A stretch of DNA of 64,000 nucleotides from Clavelina lepadiformis (lineage: Eukaryota > Chordata > Ascidiacea > Aplousobranchia > Clavelinidae): positions 22,198,501 through 22,262,500 of the forward strand of contig NC_135241.1 in the NCBI RefSeq assembly GCF_947623445.1, written 5' to 3'. Positions 1 through 15,100 of this stretch are shown piece by piece. Each line of letters starts with the position of its first letter. The first letter of the stretch is position 1. A model generated the notes under the pieces. That model saw only the letters and a program-made list of their open reading frames with translations. It was not told the origin of the DNA and ran no database searches. The translations under genes were made by a program, and so were the position numbers.

Positions 1-3000
1 GGGCCGTGAGTCTTTTGTCGATTGATATAATATTTTTAAAAGCAGTGCTGCCTATACCCGGCATGACACGTACGTACGGTCTATGAAAATGGTAATTAAT
101 TTCGACACGTCCAATCTAAATTTCAATTTTTTTACTCTCAAGACTTTGCAATGCACGATTTGCACGCGCATAAAACTTAAATTTTGCTTCAAATTTGCAC
201 TGAAAAACTATTCTGTAGTAAAATTAGCTGTTACAAATTTTACCGATTAATTTGACGTCATACGCATGATTGCAAACCGTAGGATTAGATATTCGACTCC
301 AAAGGGTCAGTCGGGGCTACAAGCCCTCTGCTTACACAGATCATTCTCCACAGCTACTTTAATTTGATTTCGCTAGACTAGTCTGGCTTCGTACTCATAC
401 AAGGGAAAGGCTTCGGAGATCGGATTTTCTTCGAAATTCAATGCATTGATTTTTGATTACGCTGTAGACGAGTGCACTGCGCAAGTCTTAGCGCTGAGCT
501 GATTTACAGGACAAACTGTAAGAAAAAAGTTGATCATGAAAACTATGGTTATTTGTATAAACTAAACATATATGTTTGTGTGTGCAAATTTGGGTAAACC
601 ATTGAACTGGAAGTTTGTGAGTTAAATCTTGAATCAAAGCGCAAAAGAAAAAATTGTACAATAGTATTATTTATAATGGTTTTTGATGTTTGGTGGTTAG
701 GTGCGGTTATTGTTAAAGATACTATACAGTTATTTTACTCAAACTATGTCTAATATCACAGATAAGCTATATCCGTTCAATCTGTGCTCAGTTTGCCCCC
801 AACAAATAGTCCAACTCTTCGATAAAACACTTAAAAATCTCAAGTAAATGAAAGTTCCAAGCACCACCAACACCTTTCGCGCTGTATTTTCAATCAGCTC
901 GTCTTGACCTATATCTTGACTTCAGCATTTTCAACGCAGTTGTTATACGAGGTCATGGAAGTTGGCTTGCTTAAGCTGTTACTTCAAGGCTTTTATTTTA
1001 TTTTATTTTCAGAAAGGCGGAAGTGTATTCTGGATGTTTTTTTTTCAACTGTGTTTGCACTTAGGATGAACTTTCCGAGTGACGGAATAACTTCTCGGAC
1101 GCAGGCAACGGCCTATCTAAATATTGAACAACATCACAATAGGCATAGACAACACACTATACTACCGATGACATGTTTAAAAAATCCTTTTAAAATAATC
1201 TTTTTTGTTGGTTCACAATAAAGACGGCAACTTACAGTTTAGAAATTAAAGTGAAATGGAGATTAAAGTTTGCTTTTGACACACAAGCAATATACTTATG
1301 ATTTTTTTCATTTTTTCTACTTTTGATTCTTTTGTTTGTCTCTTTACTTGACCCTATGTCCTATACCAAGCATGCTTTGGCTAAGGCCGTGTCCTGTTTA
1401 GTTAAGTGTCGTTCTCCTAGGTATAGGCGTCGCCACGAGCGCTCAAGTCAAATCGCTAAACTCCAGGAGTGCTTTTTTATTATTTTTGCAAGGACTTCGC
1501 CCGACGCGGGCTTCTAAATATAGCTTCAGACGCGGCAAAATTTTAATCAATTAAAGGCGTAGTCATACAGAACCTTGCAGCCTACAACCTTGAAGCTACA
1601 ACTGTTAACGCTGTTCTTAAAAATGATTTCGGCAAAACAATAACGCAAAAACTTCGCACAAAATTGACGCAAATATACGTTTTGCATCAACCAAGATTGC
1701 CATGTTCGAAAAACTGGCCCTTTCGGCAGAAGAAAGCTTATTGGATATATTTATAAAAATTTACAAAGCAAACTGACCACGTCTGTATTGAGTTGTCCAT
1801 AAAGTCAAACAAAAAGCCAAGATGGTTCCGTTCATCTTACGCCTTTGAGAAACAAAACACGCCTCATGGTTTGCCAAACAAAAAGCATTGTTAGATTGAC
1901 AATATAAGACCTTTGTTCCATCACTCAGAATCAGACACAATCCTTGGCACTCCATTGTCGTACGGCCATAATGACGCAAATCGACGCATTGTGATACGTC
2001 TAGTGTTACGCAAGAACGATGCCTCAGGTAAACGAAAGACATCTTACACTTAGTTCCGAGATAGTTTGTGTTTCGTTTAAGTTACGTCTCATCTTTCGTC
2101 TTCACACCAAACTGGAAACGCCCAAAAAAGCTGGGCAATTCCATAAGCCAGGAAAAACAGAGCGTTTTTGCAGAAGTACAAATATTGATTTGGTACAACT
2201 AACTTTTTAGTGCTACTCAACTAAGTTAAGTTTTGCATCTTTTCTAATCGTTCTGTTACGTACCGCGATTGAGTACCATGTATTTGTTATGTCAGTGGCA
2301 TACATCCGGTGGTCACGGGTTAAGATTTTATGAATTAAGTCAGCAGCGAGCTGTCCCAAGACTCAAAGATACGTCAACCGTTTATCGGCTTTGGCGCGTA
2401 AAAGATTACTGGACTGAAACGCTTTAAACGGACCAAAGCAGCATAAAATTAGGTTCAAGTTTCAACTCTGAGCACAGAAGATCCGTCCCTTTATTTTGCC
2501 CACTCTTTGTCGTGGACGTAAAAGAAACGGTGCGTGCGATGACATGTGTGTGCGTGCTGCAAATATCTCGGCGGAGGACGAAGAAAAAAAGCTGACTGTC
2601 GTGCGCAAATAGAAAGGCAGGTGCACCGTCAGAAGCGTAAAACCCCGACGCGTTGGCGACGCTGGTTTGCCGTCAAATTTTTGGTGGTCCGCACGATGCT
2701 GCGATGCCGATAAAACCGCCGACATGGAGCTCTAGTGATGGCTATGTTTAAGGTGTGCGTTGTGTGTTTATAGTTACCTCTGTCAAGTGTTTGCAAGAAA
2801 ATTTAACCACGCTCGAGATTTTGACATCACGCAGTTTGCAGTGAGTTCAATCAAACGTAGCACAAGCAGAAGCGAAGGAAAGGCAATTTATACGACCGTG
2901 GCTCCAGGGTTAGCAGATGAGCGAGGAGACAATGTTTTCGATGTATTGGAAGTAGCACCCAAACGAACCAAAGCTTTTAAAATACTTTCAATTAAAAACT

Positions 3001-6000
3001 CCCTCTTTATGGATTTATTAAATATTTGGCAACCTTTCGAAGCCATCGTTTAGGTCTTTTTGCAACTAGTTAAAAATGCGGCGCGCAATTTGCCCCAAGG
3101 CTTTCTGGAAGCGGCGTGTAAGTCGCAATCAATTAAACACGCTCTGCGTAACAGACATTTAAACATGGACTTTAAGACCTTTCGCTTTTACTCATGTAAA
3201 GTTAGTGTAGCATTAAACCCAACGACTGCATCAAGCGAATTGTCCTTTCTTTTTCATTGAGCACTTTAGCCATGGCGTAACGCGTCACAGGCACGTAATT
3301 TTGACATAACAATAGGTTTAAGTGTGGGCAAATATTTGAAATGTGTTTTTGCATTGAGGATGATGCTTTCTCGGGCTTACACGCACTCTTTCATTTCATG
3401 TTGTATTTGCTTTGCGTATCAACGTCGTCTATTCGATTGATGTAACTAGCATGTTGACTTTGCGTCATTTCACATTGTAAAGTCAACAGAAAAATCCGTG
3501 TATACGTTGTGATTACTCACGGTTGGGCCATTTCTGATATCAATTGATGCCAGGATATATGATGATATTCTGCGAAAAATCTACATTTTAGACATTTATA
3601 TCATTAAGATTAAGGGATGTGATATGATAATGCAAATGTGTATTAATATAACACATATATATTAACACGCATATATGTAACGATTAACGTATACTAGTCG
3701 TCTATTTGTTCTCAAACTGACCAGGCTCGGCGTAAAATGAAACCTCAAAATCAACGATGTTCCATTGTTCGTACTACGTGGTACGGCTCTGCTAGTACCA
3801 CGCATTCATATCAAGCAGCGCTGCTGTATTTACGTAAATTACAACCTGCGTTCGATTCAATTGAAGTCTGCGCGTTTCTGAACGTCGTCCGCGATCAATG
3901 CAGCGTACAGCCGATGCAGGCTGCAATCATGTTGGGTTTTACTCAAACCTTTTTTTACAGTATGAACCTTCTTGACCTAATTTTGCAAGCCTGCTTTAAT
4001 ACTTTTAAACTAGAGCTACACTTGGGACTTTGTTGGATTGGGGGCATAATATTATGTTTCCGCGGCCTAAGTGTGAAATTTTCCGAAAAACCCAACGTGA
4101 TGATCTTTACAACCACCGCTTTATGCTTCTTTGAAACCGAAGGGTTTGTTATGAGGTCAGAGCAGCTAAGCTAAGCAGCAGCAGGGCCGCTAAGCTTATC
4201 CCAGGCATTGTTTCATCATTAACAAAGGTTCTAGCAAATAAGCCTATACTTCAGATATTTCAAACCGTTTAAAAATAGAAGGCCTTGTGTTTTGGTGCAT
4301 CGGCAAAAATGTATTGCTTTTTATAGGCTGCGGTAAGGATCAACGTGACTCCTTTTACAGACTTTTGTTTTTAAGAAGCAACCTTATTCTTAGCTCTATT
4401 TTTCACAGCATTCGTGGTTGATTTTTTTCTATTTTCAGTATGTAGCCATGACCCGGAAAACATAGACAAATATCCAATGTAAATAGAAAGCTAGCTTTAT
4501 TGGGAGAATAACCTTTGTTCATTGTGCATTTTCGACTTGTAAAATATCTACAACAAACACACGCGGCAGGTTTGTAAACTGTTTAACAAATATGCTGAAT
4601 TTACTGACATTCGGATAACATCTGTCAAATTATTTTTGAGATGATATTTTGCATTTACCATAGACAACAGATTTAGGCTAACATTTGCGTTGTGCGGAAG
4701 CTTTTGTCCAACTCCGTTACTTGATGCGCTCCGAGCTTAAAAGAACTCCGAGCTTAAAAGCACCATGTAAAGTGGAGTCGGTTTAAGGCCAGAAACTGAT
4801 TTAAGAGAACACTCTTTTTGTGGTAAGTGGTCGTTTGATGCTTTCCTACTGAGCACACGGACTCCTGATAAAAATTCAGAACTTTGCAATTGGACCTAAC
4901 ACACAATGAATATGAAAGAAGTGAAGTTGGCTACATAGTGTGCAGCCCATACTGATGTCAAAGTAAGTCTTTGGTTGCAGTAAGCTATGTTGTTAAATAT
5001 TGTGGCTTTCGCAAGCGCGCAATTTTGCGATTACGATATACCCAGGTAGAGTCGATCAATATACTCGCTTCGTCTTTACCTCGAGTTAATTTACCTTCTT
5101 TTGAAATGTTTATTGTTGTCTTGAAAGTTATTGAAGTCGTTGAACGAAGTTATTGGGAGTCGGAACTTTCTTTTCATCCGAGCCATGTTTTTTCCAGTCG
5201 ATTATGAATTCTGTCCTCCACTATAACTAATTAGGGCCATACATTGGAGAACAGCCACTATTCAGTCCACTGAAAAAGTCTACTCCATGTGTCGCTTGCG
5301 GGTCTAGTATACAAGTGCGCAACCACAGGATGCCTTTGTGTACTAGACCCCAGCTACCTAAATTGTGAGGTCGTCTGATTGTGCACTTGTACACTGGACC
5401 CTCGCTTGCCACCAAGCAGAGTTATAAAGCCCTTGTTTGATTCCAGAAATCAAAACTGGACCGACAAAAGCAACCGTCAAGGAAACTAATGGAAATTTAT
5501 GTGTATATCAGAATGTCAGCCGCGGCAGTGAAGTAAATTATACCAGCAGCTTAACCAAAAAAGCTCCCCCTTTTGTGACGTTGTCTGTGCGCTGGCGCAA
5601 CAAATATTAAAACAGTGAAGTGAGTGCACTGTAAGCATAAAAAGAGCCTTTTTCTTTAAAAGGTTTAAACTAGAGGTCAACGTCAAGTAGATATTTCGAG
5701 GTTACTCTGAAGGGAGCCACTGTATTTTATTTGCCTGCCAATGTGTTGAATGTTTAATAGCAAGTAACCTCTTATACGTCTCCTAATACAGAGAAATCGG
5801 TGCTGAGTGCTGACTTTCAGAGATATTGCAGGCTAGTCTGAACTTCATCTTTGTTTAAACGTAGCAAACTCAAGTATAGAATGAACAGGATTTTAGATCA
5901 CTGTGAAAATCAAGGAAACCCAGACAAAACTGTTGATGTGTTTGTGGCAGTATGAATATTACAGAAGCTCTTTCTTTCTCGTGCATGTCTTGTTGATGTT

Positions 6001-9000
6001 TGCTTGGTTACAATAAGGCAGTGTAACGGCGGTTCGTATATTTAAGATATCACTGTACAGTTGGTGCAAAGGCTGATGTACAGATGAATTGTGCTCATGA
6101 AAAATTGATTAAAGTCGGCACCGAATTTCGGCTATATCTGGTGAAATTGGAGAAGAAACGAGCCCGAAACCGTGTTGGCCTCTAATTGCTTCTATAATCT
6201 CCTGCTTGCGGGTGCTTGTAAGGTTATTGGTGCATTTCGTACCAGTCAGACTACTTGTGATAGACTGATGACAACTGCACAACTGTCAGATTAACGATAT
6301 ATTTTGAGAAATATCCCCCGTGATTAACTCTCTTTAGTTATCTCTTCGTCGCATTGAACGATATTAAATTGACCTTTGTGTCGCAGCCTTTGACCCCCAA
6401 CTACGACATAATCCAGCCTGGCGAATAAACTTTCGAAACATATGTGCCAAAATCCAGTCAAAATATTCACTAATCCACACAGTGCGCCATAGTGAGTGTT
6501 TCTTTACAGGGTGAAATTTGGACAATGTTACGCGAATGTTGGCTGTATTTCGAATAAATTAGATTTGGCCCTTCGCGAAAGTGACATTACGCAACACAAC
6601 CGTCTGTCATTTGCGTATGGCGATGTGAAGAAGCTACGAAGGCTTATCAAGCCCGCCTGTGCTTACTTGCTGACGCGTTCTACGACTTCTGGACAGCGCT
6701 TGTTACGTATTCACACGTTCGACAACTTTGCGTTTGTTTTTGTCCAAACGCAAGAAAATCAAAGAATGTGTTGAAAAACGTCAGAACGTTTCAATATTTT
6801 TAATAACGACGTTCTCGTCTACTTGTGACGTCATAAAGAAACAGCTGCATACAAGAGAAAGCCTAAGATAATCTCGGGTCGACCTCTGGATTCGTGGGAT
6901 AAGAATTTAAGTGTTAGCCGGTAACAGACGTTCCCATGGGTACATAGCAAGAACACGGACTTAAAATGTTAGTAGTGAAGTCGGTTAAGCCGTTTTGGTT
7001 GTCGCACGATGTATGGGAACGAGCAGGTTTTACTCCATGTCTGACTTATTTTAAAGTCTATCAGGGGTAGGAAAAACAGAAGATATACGGGTAGATGCAC
7101 ACAAGTAGTAGCGGTTGGTAGGTTAAGTTGTTAAGCAAGGTTAAGTTTAGTTACAAAGTGGATGTTATTAAGTCGGTCATTTCAATGTTCCTTCTGCCAA
7201 GAACGTTTAACCTTGCCGTCGCTACGAACTATCAAGACTTGAGAGATAAAATGCAACCGCCTGTGATGTACGAAAATAGACAGGATGCCAAACTATATTT
7301 ATCAGTCTACCAGCAGCGTTTTACTAAGTGGGCTCTCCCTTCCAACTCTTCTTCTATATGAATGAAATACCGACTGTGCAAAGCCTATATACCGTACTTG
7401 CTTTAGAAGATAGGCGAAAGTTTAAACTGAATCATGTTTTGTTCGTTGCTCAGCGTGTATAGAGGTTTTCATTAAAACGTTTTTTCCGGCAACCTTGTCT
7501 CCAAACTCGATAGCCAAATATTTAGTAATCTTCATTCACAAAGCGTCAGATATAGATACACGAAATGGATTTAAATTTGATAACCATGTGTTTTGTTGAT
7601 GCTTAAACATTACCGCGAACATTTGAGTCTTTACAACTGCAAGTTATTGCGTTTTACAGTAGTGGCAGTAACGGACGCTTAATTGAGTTTAAGTTTTTTT
7701 GGTGAAGTGCGTTACAGCCGCAAGCTTCGGGAATGGCCTTGATTGGCGTGCGCATTTGCTGTGCATTCCTGCTTGAAAAAGGGAGAAAGATCTTTGGCAT
7801 AAATGTGTCAATTTTGCAAACAAATCGGTATTTATTGTCAATGGAAAGGAATCAAGCTCGGTTAGCTTACCTAATACGATGGCGGTTTGTAGCACAGATA
7901 ACGTACCCGAAAAATTGTTTTAGTACATTTTCTCGGCCCAAGTAATGCTTTCTACAGCAAAGAATATTTTTGACCTTGGCAAAAAGCCCTCAACTTTTTT
8001 ATCGTAGAGAAACGTATTATCCGTGGGTTGTGTAGCTCTAAAGAATAAATTGTTTCCATTTGTGAAGGAGTAATCGTAAATAAAGAAACATGGCGGAGGC
8101 AAGCAATTAGATGATTGAAATCGATTGACCGATATAGCGATGGAATAAAATTAGTTTGGCTTACAGGGGATCACCATAGAATGTTCCATGCGTTTACTGC
8201 CATCTACAGTAATGAATAATTAAGTACGGTTTGTGTATTTTTGATTTTCTTATTTTTTACTAGAATGTGGCTTCGGCTGGCGCTGACGCCGCGCCACCTA
8301 GGTGTCAGATTGGTAAGGACTAGGAACCGATCGATAAAACACATGACGGAAATTTCAACAAGAACGAATCTTGATGACGTCGGTCACTTCAAGAAAGGCG
8401 GACTCTATTGCTATGATTTTTCTCGATCTACTTTATGTCATAGTTAGTTTATTTTATCAATTTTACGGAGCCTGGGTTCCCGCCGTTTTCGCGTAATTGC
8501 GTTTTTACCTCAGCCATTGGCAGCTTAATTGTTTTGTGTCAATATTGTCAGGTGAAAGGTCATAGTTCGACAAAATTAACACTTTTAGTGTTTTGAATGG
8601 AATAGTTTCACTCGAGTTAAAGAAGTTAGTCCTCTCGTGATGAGCTCACAATGACGCAAAAACTGAAAAAAGGCTGCGGAGTTATACATTTTGAGCTTTT
8701 TAACGATTTCGTCCAAATCAAACAACGACCCTTCTGTAAATTAAAAATACGTTTAAGTCCGGTTTGAAAATAAACATCATGGCACGATTTCGTTTGTAAA
8801 AATTACTTACAACCTCATTTTCCCGTTTTCGATGTTTTTCATCGATGTTTTTCATCACCGTTTGTTGAAGGTTTGGTAAGAGCTTGAATTACGATTTGGC
8901 CAAGGCTAAAACCTATTGCCGCGTTTTATACGTTTTAATATAAAAGACAGGTAGCAACATGGTGTGGTGAAACTTTATGCAACTTGCAGTTGCGTTACAG

Positions 9001-9161
9001 TTGCAGCCCTCTTAGGGGGATTTTAACATTTTGTTTGACGTTACCATTGCTCTGTGACCTCACTCTATCAAAGGTCAAGTCATCAAAGGTTTTTCACCGT
9101 GGATGAGCGCCCCAAAACACTGCAACATCTTCTTTGAAGCAATTCGGAACAAGTTAAAACC
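1..9161. other. intergenic / upstream region without a recognised gene
   Basis: No exon of a family I recognise was found on either strand. Open frames here are short; the longest from an ATG is 145 codons at 3737-4174 and shows no recognisable domain. The 3' part directly precedes the SLC8A start codon and may hold its promoter, 5' UTR exons or enhancers, but none can be delimited. CRE-type TGACGTCA octamers lie at 253-260 and 6826-6833. A 102-bp MITE sits at 5300-5401, and a perfect 15-bp direct repeat, CTCCGAGCTTAAAAG, lies at 4729-4743 and 4746-4760. Confidence 0.6.
5300..5401. mobile_element. 102-bp MITE with 8-bp target duplication
   Basis: The ends are imperfect terminal inverted repeats of about 24 bp (GGGTCTAGTATACAAGTGCG at the left, its near complement at the right). 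It is flanked by a perfect 8-bp direct repeat TCGCTTGC at 5292-5299 and 5402-5409. Eight-base duplications are typical of hAT and P superfamilies. A second, inverted copy lies at 44240-44341, which supports a dispersed family. It has no coding capacity, so it must be mobilised in trans. Confidence 0.8.
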
Positions 9162-12100
9162 ATGCCCTGTCACCGACCATTCGATCTTCGAAAATCATCC
9201 AGATGTTTTTCAGCCGTTCCGCTCTTGTCCATGTTAATCCTCCTTCTAACAGTAGACTCTTGCAGCGCGGAAAACGCCAATGATGATCGATGTAACGTCA
9301 CAGAAGAATCCAGAACTTGCGAAAACGGAGTGATTTTGCCCGCGTGGCCACCGCTAAGAATGGAAGAGCTCACAAGATCCGACGTGATTGGAAGAGCGAT
9401 TGTTTATCTTCTTGCTCTCATCTATCTCTTCCTCGGCGTGTCCATCGTCGCAGATCGCTTTATGGCGTCCATCGAAGTGATCACGTCCAAGGAGAAGGAA
9501 GTCGTTTACAAGAAACCAAACGGTGAGGAGGCGATCACTACCGTCCGCATCTGGAACGAAACCGTCTCCAACCTGACTCTCATGGCACTTGGATCGTCTG
9601 CTCCCGAAATCATGCTCTCCGTCATCGAAATCATCGGAAAAGGATTCAAAGCCGGAGCCCTTGGCCCATCCACGATTGTTGGAAGCGCCTCATTCAATCT
9701 CTTCATCATCATCGCGATCTGCATGTACGTCATTCCTGACGACGAAATCCGCAAGGTCAAGCATCCCCGTGTTTTCTTTGTCACGGCCACTTGGAGCATC
9801 TTTGCCTACGTCTGGCTCTACATCATCTTGGCCGTGAGCTCCCACGGAGTGGTCGAGATCTGGGAGGGTGTTGTCACCTTCCTCTTCTTCCCGGTCCTGG
9901 TGGTGGTGGCCTGGATCGCAGATCGCCGACTCCTTGTCTACAAGCTGATGTACAAGAGGTACAGGACCCGACGTCACAAGATAATCGTGGAGACGGAAGG
10001 AAGTCCGGAAGAGGTAAAAAACGACAATCTCCACCTCACCGAGATGGGAGAGCAGAGGACGGGAGAGGAGGAAATGCTCCAGAACGACGATCAGAGCGCG
10101 TTTCACGACGATTTGGACGACATACCGGATCCGGAGAACAACAGGAAGACAATGATCCGTCTGATGCGAGAACTGAGGAAGAAGCATCCTGATGCGGACA
10201 TGAACGAGCTGGCCAGGTTGGCGAGCCAGGAAGCGCTCAAAGAGCAGCCGAAGAGCAGAGCTTTTTACAGGATCCAGGCCACCAGGATGATGACAGGAGC
10301 AGGAAACATTCTCCATCAGAAAAGAGGGGATCACATGCGTTCGGTGAGTAATAAGTCTTACAGTGTACTTGGCATTGCGAACTCCGCTAACTTGTCGTAT
10401 ATGTTGTTTTAGAGCTTATTAGCCTGCTAGTGCAAAGCGCAGAATTTAACGCGATAAAAGGAGTTAAAGCTAATTATATGCACAAATGATGCTAAAACTT
10501 TGTTAACATGATGGTTTACCGAAGTCATTGGTCACGTCCAAGCTTATGCACGACAATAGCTGTATGGTTGCCCTTGAGTTAGGAATAAAGTAGACATGAG
10601 AACGATCCGGTTGTTGATTTGCAAAATGTGCTTTCGTTTTCTTCAAAGCGAAATATGCTATAACGACGCAAAAATCTTTTATTGCTGTTTCTCTAATAAT
10701 TTTGAAATTGTAGTTATTTGAGCCGTAACGGAAGAAGGATAAAAATCGTCGTAAAGCGCCTCGCTTTTGCTGCGTTCTAAAAATAAATCGTCGCCGGCTG
10801 CTTACACTCTTAAAATATCGATTCGAAACGTACATTCAAATTACCTTGCTGCTATCCACGCCTTACAGCGTGCTTTATGTCTTAAAATTCCCTCTCGATT
10901 CCAGACTGAATGTTTGAATGAATTGGACGACGGTGACGATGCGGTTGCAAAAATTTTCTTTGATCCTCCTGAGTACAAGGTGCTGGAAAATTGCGGATTT
11001 GCTGAAATTACCGTAAGTTGTAAAATCTTTTTTATATTCGTAAAACGTGTTATAAAGAGTTGTTAGGAAATTCCAGTAACAAAAACACCAAGAGGAAATA
11101 TTTCTAACAGAATTACATTGGAAGCATATGCTGCAAATATGTTATTTCCCATTGAAAATATTCCGGTCTGGAAATATTGGAATATTGAAAATATTGGTAT
11201 TTTCCTTAAAGTAATTTTCAGCATCCCCAGTTATCAAAAATCATCGCCCAGTAGATGCGCATGCGCACGTTTGTGCGACTCTAATTGGTTTATTCATTTC
11301 ATTCACACGCGCACCATGACAGGTTGTGCGCAAAGGCGGAGACCTGAACAGCACCCTCTACGTCGACTATCGGACCGAAGACGGGACCGCGAATGCCGGA
11401 TCGGATTACGAGGCAGCGGAGGACATGATCGTCTTCAAACCTGGAGAGACGATCCGGACGTTCAAGATAAAAATCCTGGATGACGACATTTTTGAGGAGG
11501 ATGAGTATTTTCGAGTCCATCTCTTCAACGTGAGATCGGGATCCGTGGACGGGATGTTTGACACTGATGCCAACTCGACACAGATCGCTCGTCTGGAAGC
11601 TCCGGCAGTCGCCACCGTCATCATCCTTGACGACGACCATGCCGGTGTCTTCGGTTTCGCCAACGAGTCAATGACAGTGAGTGATGACGTAATATGTGTG
11701 ATGTAATCCGTGACGTAGCGTATGCGTTATATTTGTGCTGATTATTACGCGCTGCTTTCGATGTAGATGTCCTATTATCAACCACTGTCTGTAACCTTGC
11801 GGAAAATAATTTTAAACTCAGCAGGGCGCCCACATTTGGCACCGTGTAATTGACGGCTTATGTTGGCATGGATTGAAATAGCAACACTATACGGGCAAGA
11901 TAGGTGAAATATGTACAAGTTGCCCCCGATGCTTCAAATATCGCGGTTTCAGCTCCCAACTCATGCCCCAGGGACGGCAGCTGCTTCCGAATATAACAAC
12001 GTATTACTGGAGAAATTAAGTTAAATTAAAAGACACATTTAACTCAGTATGTTGTTAACTAACTTATCGGCGATGTTTCGAATTTCTAAATAAAGTCTTG

Positions 12101-15100
12101 AATTATGTAATATAGCAGCGGTAAAGTAATGCATGATACCTTTATATACTGCGCTATATACTCGTAACCGCAGCATTTGTCCCCAAGCAACGTTTGTTGT
12201 TCTGCATACATTTGCTGACCGTTTCGTCTTTCGAGAGCAACAAAAAATTGCCGCTGGAGCAGGCATATACGTTTTGAACTGTACAAATACTGTAGTTGTA
12301 GCGTGTCGGTAGCCCTAATGGAATTAACAACAAGGAAGGAATCTATAGTCCGCTGGTATTTGTTTAAAACAAGACTTACATTGGCCAGTTGTTCGCTTTC
12401 ATCATTACTGACAGCGGATTCTAATTTGCAAATATAAGTTGACTTGTCAGTTATAATCACTGAAAGGTTATATCACTTATTGCACGCCCTGAATTACATC
12501 ATCTGCTCAACCCCAGTGCGGAAGTGTTGTTAGTTACATGACCAGTTACACGACTTGCCATCTAGATTATTATAAGCATGCCAATTGCTAGCTTTATCTG
12601 AAACATTCTGTTTTTTGAAATTCAGTTAAACATACAACTAGGTGTTACACCCTTGGTGTTTACATATTATGCCAAGGAACGCTGGGACACTCAGCCAGAG
12701 GGAGCTGTGAGCTAGGGCAGGCGTCACCAAACGTTTTTCACGTTAAACATAAGGCTGACCATCGGGGGCCGGATACCCGCTTTTTTCTGTAGGCTACAAT
12801 ACAATGCGCGCATTTGTGTCACAGTGAGGTGGGTGGTAGTTTGGTGATCCCTGAGCTAGGGCAATGAATGACATACACAGCCAGAGATTTAGGTTGTATA
12901 TTTGGATTAAATTAAAACTTGTAGTTAAGTGTCATCACAGCAATAACCTGTGTGCAAATTTACATGTCTAGAACCTTTGCTCGGTTAATAGTATGAATTA
13001 TTAAAGAATTCACTTATGAATAATGCAGGAATGCGGTCCTTTGGGTGAAGATAAATTTACTCAACTTTCGCTTTGATTTATGTCAGAAATCACGTAAAAG
13101 TTACTGCTTGGCGAATCAGAAACTTTCAGTGTCGTAAGAATTAGGTAATTTTACTGCTTTCAAAGTATCTTTGATCTATTTCTTAGTTCTGGATGAGCCA
13201 TGGTTTGGCGTCTGTCGATAACTGGAATCTGTGTATTTTGCATCGACTGAAACCCTTCGATTTGTTTAAAAGCCGATTTGTCGTTTTTAATTCAGCTAAC
13301 AACAGAATTGAAGTTAACTGCAAAGTATTTGAACGTAATAGCTGATAATGCTATGTTTTGTACGTATCGTTTTTGAAACCAGCACAGCAAACACCGGATC
13401 GTGAAAGTAACGATCAAAAGGTTTCTATACAGTTCCTTGTAAAGGTTTTTTTTTTATAAAAACAGTTTAAGGAAATTTGTTTAAACCATCACCAGCCTTT
13501 ATACCCACCAAGCGATTTTTTGAGCAAAGTTTTAAGGTTTTTTGCTGGCTCTATAATGACTGCATATCTGACGTCATGTTTTGTTTTCAAAAGGTGAGCG
13601 AATGTGTGGGGACTCTGAAAGTGGACGTACAGAGGAATTCGGGGGCCAGGGGCAAGATTGTGGTGCCCTACAGGACCGTGAGCGGGAGCGCAAAAGGAGG
13701 AGGGGAGGATTTCATCGACGCCATCGGGGAATTGGAATTTGAAAATGACGAAACTTCGTGAGTGTTAACAAGTTGTCAGTAGTAGTTCATTCCCCATCAC
13801 TGGTGCTATGACTAGCAGCTGTTTGTACAAAATTTGATGTATTTGTAGGTTGTTGAAATCTTAAATTTCGGAATTCGGCTCATTTCCTGTAGTCGCTGCG
13901 TTTTTTCACGTTTTATTTATTTTTTGCTTTCCTTAACCTGTCGTAGCTTTCAAACTTGCAACGATTAAATTATTCAACTCTGTGAAATATTTATCGCAGA
14001 AATGCGATGTCTTTGACACTGAACTAGCGTTGAAGACCAGAAAGTTTATGTCTTATGTCCATTTGATGTTTAACTTGTGATTTTGTTATAAAAAACTGCA
14101 CTGTAAAAATGCCTTAAAACAACAACGGAAATCTTTAACCTACGTTTTATCAAAGAAAACGACCAATTTCCATTCAAATTTAGATTTCTTACAGTTTAAA
14201 CACGTGACACATATTAGCATTTATAAAGCGTAAATTTGTAAAGGGTTTCGACAAATTTTAACAATTCCCAAACAATTGAAATATCGCCACAACTTGCGCC
14301 TTGAAATTTATTTGCTCAAATCCGGTCATAATCACGGCCGTGTGCCGGTACCTTTTTCAACAGAAAACCAATCAGTATTCAAATTGTCGACGACGAAGAA
14401 TACGAAAAGAACAAAAGCTTCTTTCTAGAAATTTCCCCGCCCCGGTTATACGGGGAAAACCCCAGTTCGGAGCCAGGTTCGTGTCACGTGACCTTGTTTT
14501 GTTGTGTCACAATTGCTCTTGCACGGGTTTGCGCTTGACACTTTGTTGTGACGTGTTTTGTAGTCTGTTGACGAGTTTTCCGGGACGTGTACACTGGCTT
14601 GCTGTGTCGTGAATAGCTGTACTGTGCTTACAAACCGCATAGGTCATAGGCTATTGCTCAGTTAGGAGTCAGTTTTGAGGAATTAGTTTACTGTAAAAGT
14701 AGAAAGTGTGAATTGCGACCAAACCCTTTTAACCTTCCTCTTAAGTTCTTGACTTTTTTTGCCATTAGACAAAAGACTAATACTTTAACACTGACTTAAT
14801 TGTAGGGTAATTGTTACCACTGCTTACATTGTAACGCCGCTGTTTTTGTTTTGTGTTTGTTTGTTGCATGCTTCTGCCGTGTCTGTCAATCAACCACATG
14901 CCTGTCAATCCACCGCACCATCAGATCCAAACAAATACAGCTTATTATCATCGATAGAAATTGTTACTACAAACGTCACCGGTTTCAAGTTCAACTTGGT
15001 GTACCCTTGTCTAAATCCTGGCCACTTGGTAAGTGCAAAGCAGCTACATTTAAAGAATTATTCGCCCTTCCACGTTGGATGGCGTGCCTCTATCCCAGTA

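Noticed and set aside
904-1221. 105-codon frame near the window start
   Set aside because: It begins at a TTG, not an ATG, and shows no recognisable domain or codon pattern.
9690-10334. 215-codon open frame on the minus strand
   Set aside because: It is a shadow of SLC8A exon 1, whose plus-strand frame is clearly conserved; the antisense product has no recognisable domain.
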